Below are positions 22,210 through 33,145 of a stretch of 64,000 bases of DNA, one piece after another. The stretch spans positions 15,970,500 through 16,034,499 of the forward strand of contig NC_132912.1 of the NCBI RefSeq assembly GCF_047675955.1, read 5' to 3'. The notes below the pieces were generated by a model. It was not told the DNA's origin and searched no databases. It saw only the letters and a list, made by a program, of their open reading frames with translations. Numbering within the stretch: the stretch's first letter is position 1; each line of letters begins with the position of its first letter. Made by a program: the position numbers and the translations under genes. Origin of the DNA: Chlorocebus sabaeus. Taxonomy: Eukaryota; Chordata; Mammalia; Primates; Cercopithecidae.

Positions 22210-23375
22210 ATGGATTCACTGTATTTCAGTTTACTTTTCCATATGCTTGAAAATTTCCATAATAAAAAAGTTAAAAAAAAAACCCCACAAAACCACATGG
22301 TTAAGAATAGAGAGAGAGGTAGTGGGTGAATAATAGAACAGACCTCCTCTACACAGTTAACTGTTATTAGACAGTAATAGAAAATTACATTTTGAATTCT
22401 TTTCCTATAGCTACTATATTCATACTATAAGTACTAGAAAAAGATGTAGAAAAATAAAAATGATAAACAAGTAGTACTTATGAATATAGATCTTAAGGTT
22501 TTCAAAGAGGAATTAAAACATATAATGCCATCACAACCAAATTAAATTTTTTCTAGGATTTTAAGGATGGTGCAATATCAGAAAATCTATTAATATAATT
22601 TATCTCATCAATAGGTCAAAGGAGAAAAAATTAGCTCTAGAGATGCTGAAGTGGCATTTGAGCAAAGTCAACTTCCAATTTGCACAGGACCTCCCAGGAA
22701 GCTGTGAACGGCAAGTTACTTTGGTAGTATAAACAGGGTGTTTCAGAATCCAATTGCCGAACATCGACTTAACAGAAAAACACTACATGCTTTTTCCACT
22801 GAAGTTTGGAACAAGACATAGGATGCCTACTATCTATGTTGGGTTTTTTCTTTATTGACTATTGTTTTGGAAATTCTAGTCAATGTAATCAGACAAAGAA
22901 AAAGGAGGAAGGAAGAAGAAAGGAAAAACAGTTTTAAATAATACTACAGAGATGATCATGTGATTCTCTTCCTGGAAAAACTAAGAGAACTAATTGGCTG
23001 GTTATATAATCTTGGAATGCAAGAGGAATTTCTAAGTGTATTCTCAGACGCAGAAATGTAGAAGGTTAAGATTGCTATATGATAAATTAAGAAAAATTTA
23101 AAACAAAATAGTCATAAACCCACCAGACAGAAAAATGAAAGTCAAATAACAAACTAGGGAAATGTATGTGTAGCACATATGCTAAAATGGGACTGATATT
23201 TATATTTAAAATTTCTTTTAATATATTTAAAATATTAAAAAGTTGTCAGTATTTTTCATCTTTCATCTCCTCTCTAATTCCATAATCCAGGTCTATCTCA
23301 GAACTCCTTACTTTTAATATATTTAAAAGATCTCTTACAAATCAAGGAGGCAAAACCATATACCTTTATAGAAAT
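22210..23375 (+). repeat. Old L1M ORF2 relic, plus strand
   Basis: The wording matches L1 ORF2 on the plus strand: 'ggatggtgcaatatcagaaaatctat', 'ctcatcaataggtcaaaggagaaa' and 'tggaaattctagtcaatgtaatcagacaaagaaaaagg' around the RT region, then post-RT sequence. It starts near 22540; just before (22225-22300) is L1-like 3' sequence. Frames are destroyed. Confidence 0.6.
23233..23318 (+). repeat. Direct repeat, copy 1
   Basis: 'tattaaaaagttgtcagtat' followed by 'ttcatctttcatctc', a CT-rich stretch, 'aattccataatcca' and 'tctatctcag'. It recurs 1061 bases downstream at 24294-24390. Confidence 0.85.
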
Positions 23376-23384
23376 GAGTTAAGA

Positions 23385-23645
23385 TTGGGAGGCTGAGGTG
23401 GGCCGATTACGAGGTCAGGAGTTCGAGAACAGCCTGGCCAACATGGTGAAACCCCATCTCTACTAAAGAAACAAAAAATTAGCTGGGCGCGGTGGTGTGC
23501 ACCTGTAATCCCAGCTACTCGGGAGGCTGAGGCAGGAGAATTGCTTAAGTCTGGGAGGTGGAGGTTGCAGTGACCTGAGACTGCACCACTGCACTCCAGC
23601 CTGGATGACAGGGTGAGACTCCATCTTAAAAAAAAAAAAAAAAAA
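23385..23645 (+). mobile_element. Alu SINE, 5'-truncated, plus strand
   Basis: Starts within the Alu at 'tgggaggctgaggtggg', lacking about the first 40 bases, and ends in an A run. A perfect 9-base duplication 'gagttaaga' flanks it (23376-23384, 23646-23654), so this is true 5' truncation at insertion. Confidence 0.95.
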
Positions 23646-23654
23646 GAGTTAAGA

Positions 23655-24114
23655 ATAGAATGTATAGAATGTAAAAGTATAATTAACAAAGAAAGAAAAT
23701 GACCTACATGTGAATAAATATTGTACTGCTCTAGCGATCAAAGGGCTGTACCTTAAAACAGGATGCATGTCTCACCTCCTATTTAACTAGTCAATACTTA
23801 TAGCTAGTTTTGATGAATTGTTACATATTTATAAAATAATTTGTCAACATGTCTCAAAAGTCTTAAAAGAAATGCTCACTCTTTGATCCAGCATGTATGC
23901 TACTATAAATTTATCCTAAAGAAACTATGCAGATGTGTGTGTAAAGATTAATTAAAGCAAAACATGTACAATATAGGGATTAATTAAATAAGTAATGGGG
24001 CATTTTCAGTGCAAAATGATGCAGTAATTAATGTAGAAGAGGTAACTCTATATTTATTAATATGACAAAGATTCCTGCGATATTACTGAATGAGAAAAGA
24101 CAGGTTACCCAACA

Positions 24115-24147
<33 letters not shown>

Positions 24148-24150
24148 TTG
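23655..24150 (+). repeat. Old L1M ORF2 end / 3' relic, plus strand
   Basis: 'gctcactctttgatccagcatg', 'aatttatcctaaagaaactatgcag' and 'gggattaattaaataagtaatgggg' correspond in order to the L1 ORF2 end. Probably the continuation of the relic left of the Alu. Confidence 0.6.
24115..24147. repeat. (TG)n microsatellite
   Basis: About 16 TG units, followed by an A run at 24156-24168. Confidence 0.97.
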
Positions 24151-24293
24151 CCAAAAAAAAAAAAAAGATGCTAACTTGAATAGTCAAAACAAAAAAAAAG
24201 AGAATTTATTTTAACAAAAAAGAGATCTCAAGGATCCCAAGGCTACTTCTTATGAGAAATGTCCCAAGAAAAGTCTCACCCATGTATTACATG

Positions 24294-24390
24294 TATTAAA
24301 AAGTTGTCAGTATTCTTCATCTTTCATCTCTCTCTCTTTTAATTCCATGATCCATGGTGGGTTATGTCTATCCCAGGAGTCCTAACTTTA
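24294..24390 (+). repeat. Direct repeat, copy 2
   Basis: Second copy of 23233-23318. The first 38 bases differ at one position; the later part carries small insertions, including about a dozen bases near 24356. Confidence 0.85.
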
Positions 24391-25640
24391 TGCATTACAG
24401 TCCAGCTATATCTAGAAAATGCTAGGCATTCTATAAATTCCAGTTTCAAATTTCTGGAGAGACTTGGACTAATAATATATACATATATGAGGTCTATCCT
24501 TAGTGTATGAAGTATGGCCAGAGAAATAGATTATGTCATTTCAAGTGTGGCTGCCAGCAATAGGTTTGTGGAGTCGATGCTGTTACTGGAATAAAGGGAA
24601 TGCGCAGAGCTGGGTACAAATCCAACAGGTGTCATAAAAATGAGGAAACATATTCATTTAAGTTGAATCACCTATGGGTCTTCATTCAATAATTAGAAAT
24701 ATGACATCGTCCCAAAATTTGAAAAGCAATGTAAATTTAAATGGCATACATTTCTTAAACTTGCTTCTGTTCTCTCAGTCTCTGTCTGTCTCTCTTTCTC
24801 TCTCTCCTCTACTCAAAGCTTTATCCCATCTCTCCAGATCACCTAAAGTTTCACACCACAGTCTTTACTGGACTGGTCTTTTCTCTTTTCCTTCCACATT
24901 CCAGATCTATTTTATTATGCTATACTCTTTTCTGTGTAGCTTATTCAAGCCAGCCTTGCTTCCTCTTATATCTCCCCATCCCCTACAACCTCATTCTGGA
25001 CAGTAAACACGAAGGCATTCTGCTGTCAGCCATGGGATTCCCAGCCAGCACAGAACTAACGATGCTGTATTTTTCCTCATCACATATAATTCACTTACAT
25101 GCATGGAAAAAAGGCTGAAAGATATAAAGTCTTAATACCATTTATTACCAGAAGGTGAAATTATGGATGATTTTTACAGGTGTTACACTTTCTCATTTTT
25201 TATTAGTTGTAAATAAAGAAGTAAAGATGCATGATATGGAAAATAAACATATAGTTACTTACCTTGTGCCAAAGATTCTTATTAATATTACTAAAATATT
25301 TTTATCTTATCACTTTTATCCCAAGCATATTAAAGCCTCCAAATCAAATACTTCATTTTCTATAATGCCTTAGCAAAACACTTTACATATAGTACTAATA
25401 CATTTTTAAATGAATAACTAAATATACAAATAAAGTAAAATTAATTTTGTAGTTTTAACAACTATCAGAACAGAAAAATCTATAAAATCATGTAACCAAG
25501 GCTAATACTTTTCCAAATCATAAAAAGACCCAGTGTAGCCATTATACCAAATTGCTTCCTACCAAGAAGTAACTGCATCATTTTGCAACATGTTGACCAA
25601 AATTAATATCCTTTGCTCAGCAGGAGTTGAATAAATATTT
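24391..25640. other. Unassigned AT-rich sequence
   Basis: No exon or element recognised. The 110-codon frame at 24674-25006 crosses a CT-rich patch and has no similarity that I recognise. Confidence 0.35.
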
Positions 25641-25649
25641 AACAAAATC

Positions 25650-26165
25650 CATTATTATATGATGATCTATTCTATACTTTGTACTACATATGTACACTAT
25701 GTATATACACTATAATAGTATACACTGATATACTATATGTAGATAGTATATTTGTATATATAGTTAGTATATGTATATATGTATACTATCTATTTATAGT
25801 ATATATGTATACACTATAGTACTGTATATACTATAGTATATGTACACTATATATACACATATGTGTATACTAGAGATAGTATATACTATACATATGTATG
25901 TATGTGTATGTATACTACATATAGTGTACATAGATAGTATACATATATGTGTATACTCTATATTATATATAGCATATGTATATACATGTATGCTATAGTA
26001 CTATATAGTACTATATGTGTATATGTGTATAGTACACTATATACGTGTAGTGTACATTACATATATAGTACACATAGTATACTACATATATAGTACACAT
26101 ACACATATAGTACATATACATATATAGTATATATGTACTATAGCATGCACAGTACTATAGTGATG
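25650..26165. repeat. AT-rich palindromic tract (TAGTATACTA-like)
   Basis: About 515 bases built almost wholly from TATA, GTATAC, ACTATAGT and CATATG words. Many self-complementary 6-12-mers recur ('tatagtatactata'-like) without a fixed period, so it is not a simple tandem microsatellite. It could form hairpins or cruciforms. Confidence 0.95.
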
Positions 26166-26315
26166 TAATGTCCTGAGCTAGAAGCTATCTACTTATTGTG
26201 GAGTTTTGTTGTTACTTATTGCCAATTTTCTTATTTTGTTTTAGCCTTTAATTTCAATCAACTTAATCTTGTGAGAAACCCTGCAGGACTTGAGACTTGA
26301 GAATTTCCCATTGTG
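26166..26315. other. Unassigned sequence between AT tract and L1 3' end
   Basis: No recognisable feature. The string 'agaatttcccattgtg' at its right end resembles 'agagttacccactgtg' at about 27012 and may be the worn target-site duplication of the L1. Confidence 0.3.
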
Positions 26316-27011
26316 GGAACATATACACCATGGACTACCAGGCAGCCAGGAAAAGAATAAAATCATGTCCTTTGCAGCACCACGGATGCAGCATTATCCT
26401 AAGTGAATTAACGCCGGAATGGAAAATCTAGTAACACATATTTTCACTTATAAGTGGGAGCTAGACATTGAGTACGTATGAACATAAAAATGGGAATAAT
26501 AGACACTGGGGACTATAAGAGTGGGGACAGCGGGAAGCAAGGTTTGAAAAACTACCTGGCGGGGGGCAGTGGCTCACATCTGTAATCCCAGTACTTCGGG
26601 AGGCCGAGGTGGGTGGATCATCTGAGGTCAGGAGTTTGAGACCAATCTGGCCAACATGGTGAAGTCCCTTCTCTACTAAAAATACAAAAATTACCTGGGT
26701 GTGGTGGTGGGTGCCTGTAGTCCCAGCTACTCTGGAGGCTAAGGCAGGAGAATTGCCTGAACTCAGGAGGCGGAGGTTACAGTGAACTGAGACTGCATCA
26801 CTGCACCCCAGCCTGGGCAACACAGTGGGACTCTGACTCAAAAAAGAAAAAAAAAAAAAAAAAAGAAGAAAGAAAACCTATCTATTAGGTACTATGCTTA
26901 CTTCCTGGGTGATGGGATAATTCGTACCCCAAACCTCAGGATCACACAATATGCCTATGTAACAAATTTGCACATGTACCCCCTGAATCTAAACAAAAAG
27001 TTGAAAAAAAA
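26316..27011 (+). mobile_element. L1 3' end, 5'-truncated, plus strand
   Basis: Starts in the last part of ORF2 ('acatatacaccatgg', 'aaaatcatgtcctttgcag'). It runs through the 3'UTR ('cacttataagtgggagcta', 'tatgtaacaaatttgcacatgtaccc') and ends in an A-rich tail. Interrupted by an Alu at 26557-26875. Confidence 0.9.
26557..26875 (+). mobile_element. Alu SINE nested in L1, plus strand
   Basis: Full-length, moderately diverged Alu ('ggcggggggcagtggctc' to a long A tail). It lies inside the L1 3'UTR; approximate duplication 'aaaaactacct' / 'aaaacctatct'. Confidence 0.94.
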
Positions 27012-28446
27012 GAGTTACCCACTGTGATATTTGCATGTCATTGTCCCTGGCAGCTGTGCTTCCCCACCTTGCCTTCACTTGAATTTATCCAGTGACTATT
27101 TCTCTTCACTTTTCTTGGTGAAACCAAGCTGCCCAAGTAATGGCTGCTAAGATGCAAGAATAATTTGCACTTGCTGACTTTGGTGATGCTCTCTTGCCAG
27201 AACCTCATGAAACATGCCACTCTCCTTTCCAAGAAGGAGCACCTCTTGGGAAACTTCTCCTACCAGACATTGCTGAATAGAGGATTAGGCTGACAGTGTT
27301 CTGGTAGATTTTTCTTCCAAAATATGAATAATAATTAATAATATTAGGGGAACAAAGTTAAAATAGAACATTGTTAAAAAGTTTGTCAATGCAGCAAGGA
27401 TTCTGATTTCAGGGGTTGAGGGTTAGAATAGTAGAGTGTGGTTCAGTGTGGCAATTATATTGTTAGTTTCAATATGTCTATACCTCATGCAAAATGTAAG
27501 ACTAGATACCTACCAGCAAAAAAATGACTCACAACCTATCTATCTCCCACAGCTGTTGGTACCAATCGTGGCATCTACCTACCAATCAGCAGAACTCCAG
27601 TTAAAAGACAGGTGTTCTAGTCTGCCCCAAACATTCACGCATTTGGACCCTGTTAATAGACTAAATGAATTGAATATTATTTTTGAAGCCTATTATTTAA
27701 TTTTCCAAAGATACAGAAAGCATCTATTTGTTAATAGTCAATATCTTGACTGATATTCAAATGAAGACTTAAGAATCCTTCTATATATTGAGAAAAATGA
27801 TCTAATTACTGTATTTTTGTAAGATAAGGAGAGGTTGACTTTTCCACCTGTGAAATTTTGCAAGGCTCTTTTCCTATAGAATTTTGCCTGCCCTGCTTTG
27901 TAGATGCCAGCCGACTGGGAATTATTCTTGAAATCGGACAAGACATCCCTTAAATTATAGAAAATTTATTGTCTACTATTATATCAGAAAGTAACATATT
28001 CTTAGTACTATTCAATGGAATTTAGGTTTTTAGGAAATTTTGCTAACCCTAAGAATGGCAAAATAATAGATTCTTCCATAACTCTACAAGACCACAGGAA
28101 TAGGTGCTGTGACTATGACCTCACATTATACAACTGGACTCTTCATTGAGTCGTTGGAGCTATAGAAAATGAAAGGCAATTAACTGAAATATTTCAATTT
28201 GTCAAATATTTTCTTAACATTTCTGCTTTGAGGGCTACAGAAGTAACAGAAAGTCTTTGTCTTGGAGGATTTGTAGTTCATAAAGGGATGTGTTGGGGGA
28301 GTTAGAATATGGTGAACTGTGTTGTTTTGATAATGGTGATTAAAAAGACAATTGAATAAATAACTTGAATATGAAGAAGAATGGGCTTTAGCCTTTAGGC
28401 TCTAAATATGGTTGATTCCTTGCGGGAAGAAGTTATAACATACAAT
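27012..28446. other. Unassigned sequence
   Basis: About 1.4 kb without a recognised repeat. Frames of 64-105 codons (27038-27232 on the minus strand, 27436-27753 on the plus strand, 27738-27941 on the minus strand) show no family signal. The 105-codon frame starts with a hydrophobic segment but has no ATG context or splice signal that I can support. Confidence 0.4.
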
Positions 28447-28950
28447 TGTGAGCCCCCAAAATGGGGCTTAGCTCAAGTTTTTGGCCTTGCTCAGGAAGGA
28501 ATTCAAGAGTGAGCCGGTGGTAGAAGAAAACAGCTTTATTGAGGTGTCAGCAGTGTTCCAGTTCCGTGACTGACCCTGTGGAGCAGGGCTACTCCATAGG
28601 CAGAGTGCAGAGAGTAGCAGCCTAGGGGCAGTTTGGCAGTCATATTAATACCCACTTCATGCTAATGAAATGGTGAGTTGTTCAGGAAATAGCTAGACAA
28701 TAGGCAGTAACTTTTGGGTGTTGCCATGGCAATGGTAAACTGTCATGCTGCTGGTAGGTGTGTCTTATGGAAAGGTGCTTTTGGTGCCTCTTCCAGGTTT
28801 TGGCCAGTCTTCAGTCTGGTCCAGAGTCAAGCCCCACCTACCTTCTACCTCAGTTGGGAAGATCACTAAAGCTTCCATGGTTGCAATGCGTGGGTTGGGG
28901 GTTGATATTTGAAGGTTTCCAAGGATATAAACTCCCAACACCCTATGGTT
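28447..28950 (-). mobile_element. Solo ERV1-class LTR, minus strand
   Basis: In antisense the stretch 28483-28545 gives the gammaretroviral LTR polyadenylation and U5 wording: 'caataaagctgttttcttc' followed by 'taccaccggctcactcttg'. Upstream in LTR sense is typical U3 wording ('gttgccatggcaatggtaaactgtcatg' in plus orientation). No adjacent coding sequence is seen. The outer (28950) edge is approximate. The specific family is not assigned. Confidence 0.75.
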
Positions 28951-30229
28951 AAAATAGAATTTGACAAGGCGCTTCATTCAACATTGTATTTCCTGTGCAG
29001 GGTATCCTGCCTCAACATAGTAGGTGTTCAGAAGCATTTTTTTTGTATTGAATAAAACAAAATTCTTTTTGAGAAATTTAGATATTTCAGAAGTTAATTT
29101 ATAGAAACCCTAAAACTTCCCATTACCTTATTGTGGTATGGATTTTTAAAATAATGTATTTAGGGGAGATGACATTATGTTCCTTTAAATATTACCATTT
29201 TGATTTTTGAGCCTTCCTGTTTAAAAATGTTGACCTGTCTTCTTGGTAGTCAGGAATCTTGAAAGCTCAGGCTTCTCCATTTTGTTACCTCATGGATTTT
29301 TGCCAGAAAATGCTACTCTGGGAGGAAAGTAGTGGAGCTGAAACTTCAAATAGAATCTCATGAGTCATACACATGTCTGCTAACAGGAGGGAGAACAGGA
29401 TGGACGCACGAGTAGGGACAGTCATGCAAAGGGAGTTACTTGATTTTTTTTCTTCTCCTCTTAATCAGGAAATAGTCGTTCCTCCTCCACGTTTATTATT
29501 TCTTTAAACAATATATTCCTCTGACAAGAATTTAATGATGAGTCACTTCTAGGAGGCAGAAATTTGATTTTCTAAATACTTAGTTCTTTGTAGTTAGCAG
29601 AGATCCAACAGTGACATTTAAAAATTATTCCGTTTCTGTAACTTGGATACTCTTTAAACTAACAGGACTATGTATGTGGAATGGTGTACACCTGCGTGAT
29701 AATTCATGTCAACCATGCACTTACTAGAAAATCTCAAATGCTTCCCTACATAAATCAGTTCTGAGACCCAAGAAGCCAACTCATTAAAATTTACTTGAGA
29801 TTCCTGTAACCTTTTCTCAGGAAGCAACAGCAGGTAAAAAATGTGCAGCTTAAAAAAAAATGTGCGCAAAACTTCAATTCTAGTCTATAAAAAAATCTTT
29901 TTTTGTGGGTAGTTGAAAAGCCTGGCAGAGGGTGGGTGGGAAAGTCATGAAAGTTTGGAAGGATGACATAGTAGATTATGGCAAATTAGAAATTTGTCAC
30001 AGAATATTGATGGAGGAGATGTCGGGCTGAGTCAGATTTTCTCAGTGCTGAGGTGATGGTCGATTACAAATTAGGTTCCTTTGAAAATTGCACTAATATT
30101 TTTGGCCACTAGGTCATAAGAATTTGCTTCTCCCCAAAGCAGTAACGATAATAGTGACTCAGTCTGCATATGTTGAAGCTGGTATTATACTATTTATTGC
30201 TAGGGACATTGTCAATGTCTGGATGACTG
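28951..30229. other. Unassigned sequence with a possible L2 scrap
   Basis: 'catagtaggtgttcagaag' near 29018 resembles the L2 3' end. The remainder contains no element or exon I can identify. Confidence 0.35.
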
Positions 30230-30570
30230 CTGTTTGCAGGAATCTCATGCCATTCCCTTGCTTGATAACTACCAAGGGCTCTGTAACAACTACAGAATAC
30301 AACCAAATCCCTTAGCATGACGTGCAAGGCCCTCTGCCATCTGAGAAGCTGCTTAGATTTTATTGTCTCATGCTAGTACCCATCTAGGTCCCAGGTCAAG
30401 TTTCAGACCCATCTCCTATATATTCAAGAGTTCTCCATTCTTGCACTCACCACAGTAAAGCCATATTATAAGTCAATCTCCTTGGGGGCAGGGACTATAG
30501 TTTATTAATCTTTGTAGTAATAGCATCTGGTACATGGAGTGCTATAGATGTTTGTTAAATTAATAAGCAT
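30230..30570 (+). repeat. L2 LINE 3' fragment
   Basis: Ordered L2 wording: 'gtgcaaggccctctgccatctg', 'ctccttgggggcagggactatag', 'atctttgtagtaatagcatctgg', ending 'tagatgtttgttaaattaataa'. Confidence 0.7.
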
Positions 30571-30586
30571 ATGTTCTATCTTCTTC

Positions 30587-30878
30587 TTTTTTTTTGAGAT
30601 GGAGTTTCGCTCTTGTTGCCCAGGCTGGAGTGCAATGGTACGATCCCAGCTCACCACAACCTCTGCCTCCCAGGTTCAAACAATCCTCCTACCTCAGCCT
30701 CCCAAGCAGCTGGGATTACAGGCATGTGCCACCACGCCCGGCTAATTTTTGTATTTTTGGTAGAGACGTGGTTTCTCCATGTTGGTCAGGCTGGTCTTGA
30801 ACTCCCGACCTCAGGTGATCCACCCGCCTCAGCCTCACGAAGTGCGGAGATTACAGGCGTAAGCCACTGCACCTGGCC
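30587..30878 (-). mobile_element. Alu SINE, full length, minus strand
   Basis: Antisense Alu after a short T run. 'atgttctat' is duplicated at both sides. It was inserted at the end of the L2 fragment. Confidence 0.95.
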
Positions 30879-30939
30879 ATGTTCTATTCTCTTTTAATAT
30901 ATAGCATAACTACCAACTAAGTAACACACTTGGCATGCA

Positions 30940-31545
30940 GTAGGCAGAATTCTATAGAAGTCCCCGATAGCCCTCACCTTTGTGTAATTCTATTCCATTT
31001 CAGTGCTGTGGAAACTTTGCATATGAGGAGATACCACTCCCATGACTACAGACTACATTATATTATGTGGCAAAAAAGGAGATAATCTAATTACATGAAA
31101 TCCTTTAAAAGCCAACTTTTAATGGACCGGTGAAAGGAATCAGAGATCCAAAGCTTGGGATGGGATTTGATGCATCTTTGCTGGTTTCGAAGATGAATGG
31201 GACCACTCCCAGCTCCTAGAGGCCAAGGAATGCAGGCGGTCTCTAGGAGCTGAGAGTGGCTCCCTGCTGATAGCCAGCAAGGAAATGGGGACTTCCACTT
31301 CTGCCAACAATCTGGATGAGTTTAGACGTGGATTCTTCCATATCCTCCAAATAACAGACCAACCTGCTGATACCCTGGTTTCAGTACTGGGACACCCGAT
31401 GAAAATAATCCAGCCATGAATGAGTCATGTCATCCTAGAGTTCTTACTTACTTGACTGTGATATAACAAATTAATATTGCTCAAAGCCACAACGTTTGTA
31501 ACAATTTGCTTTGTAGCAATGAACAACTGGTATACCTAGTATGCA
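30940..31545 (+). repeat. Ancient LTR-like repeat (MaLR/ERVL-type, tentative)
   Basis: Blocks 'gtggcaaaaaaggagataatc', 'tggtttcgaagatgaatggg', 'ggccaaggaatgcaggcggtctctaggagctg' and the end 'aaagccacaacgtttgtaac...' follow an old LTR-type repeat I recognise but cannot name exactly. Confidence 0.55.
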
Positions 31546-31559
31546 ACATCATCAGATAA

Positions 31560-31560
<1 letters not shown>

Positions 31561-31598
<38 letters not shown>

Positions 31599-31599
31599 T
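31561..31599. repeat. (GT)n(AT)n microsatellite
   Basis: About ten GT units joined to about nine AT units. Confidence 0.96.
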
Positions 31600-32351
31600 C
31601 TGCTGTTTTTGTTTAATTAATAGATAATAGGTGCCCTCACATCAAATTGATGCTTGCTAATTAAATCAGAGTACTTAATCTAAGGTGATTTGTTCATTTC
31701 AAATAATGTAACGAACTGTTATTGGGTATCTGCCATGTCTCCTGTGTTACGCTGTGTCCTAGTTGAAATTCAATCCTGAATATAATATATACAAAATACC
31801 TTGATGTTCTGGATCACAATGGCTGAGACATAATTGCAGACACAAATTTTATGTCAAATAAGTGAATGTAATAGTCTTAGAGTTTGAATATTTAGGGGGT
31901 TTCTGCTATAACAAGTACATTTATTTTCTAATAAATATTCTAACTTGATGTTTGGTTCTTTGTCAAATATGCTTGACATTTTTGGATAATATCCTTTTTC
32001 TCTGATGTATTTTTAAGTACTCTGCCCCAGAAGAATGTTTGCTAACGTGTATTTAGCTTTTCTAATGCTTTAGTGTTGGTGTTGTCATGTTAATTTGTCA
32101 GTCATATAGCTAGAAATGAAATTCTTAGGTTGTCTGGAATTGCTAAAGTAACTATATGTTATGAAAGGCATTCGTCTATTGAAGTAATATGTATACTTTA
32201 AATAATTGTACTTTTGCAGCCTAAAAACAAACAAATTCAAAATACTGATGTATAACCTCTTTAGTACCCTTAAACCAGAGATTGTAGACAGCAGTATAAT
32301 GATGACTGTCCATGATTATGGTCAACTTTTCAAGTATTTATCAAGAGTTTT
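31600..32351. other. Unassigned AT-rich sequence
   Basis: No feature recognised. Confidence 0.35.
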
Positions 32352-33145
32352 ACATATGAAACAAAAGCCCAACATCTCTGATCATTAGAGAAATGCAAAT
32401 CAAACCACATTGAGATACTCATGCCAGTCAGAATCCCTATTATTAAAAAGTCAAAACCAACAGATGCTGGTGAGGTTGTGGAAAGGAAAAAGGAACATTT
32501 TTACACTGTTGGTGGGAGTGTAAATTAGTTCAACCACTATGGAAGACAGTATGGCAATTCCTCAAAGACCTAGAGGCAGAAATACCATTTGACCCAGGAA
32601 TCCCATTACTGGGTATATACCCTAAGGAATACAAATCATTCTGTTATAAAGATATATGCCCATGTATGTTCACTGCAGCACTGTTCAAAATAGCAAAGAC
32701 GTGGAATCAATCTAAATGCCCATCAATGATAGATTGGATAAAGAAAATGCGGTACATATACACCATTAAATACTATGCAGCTATGAAAAGGAATGAGATC
32801 ATGTCCTTTTCAGGGACATGGATGGAGCTGGAAGCCATTATCCTCAGCAAACTAATGTAGGGATGGAAAAACAAACACCACATATTCTCTCTCTTAAGTG
32901 GGGGTTGAACCATGAGAACACATGGACATATGGCAGGGAATAACACACACTGGGGCCTGTTGGGGGTGGAGGGAGGAAGAGCATTAGGAAGAATAGCTGA
33001 TGGATGCTGGGCTTAATACCTAGGTGATGGGATGATCTATGCAGCAAACCACCATGGCACATGTTTACCTATGTAACAAACCTGCACGTCCTGCACATGT
33101 ACCCCTCAACTTAAAAGGTGAAGAAGAAAAAAAAAGAAAAACAGT
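32352..33145 (+). mobile_element. L1 3' end, 5'-truncated, plus strand
   Basis: Begins in ORF2 at 'aacatctctgatcattagagaaatgc' and covers the C-terminal part including 'FKIAKTWNQSKCPSMIDWIKKM' (32690-32750). It then runs through the 3'UTR ('ggcctgttgggggtgg', 'acctgcac...atgtacccctcaac') to an A-rich tail. Frames are broken before the ORF2 end. Its sequence is closer to primate L1 than to L1M. Confidence 0.92.

Noticed and set aside
27436..27753. 105-codon frame with hydrophobic start
   Set aside because: A single short frame without homology that I recognise; no support for a gene.
30548..30897. Overlapping 65-94-codon frames
   Set aside because: Antisense Alu translations; the same peptide wording recurs at every minus-strand Alu in the window (for example 19602, 35087, 37924, 57122).
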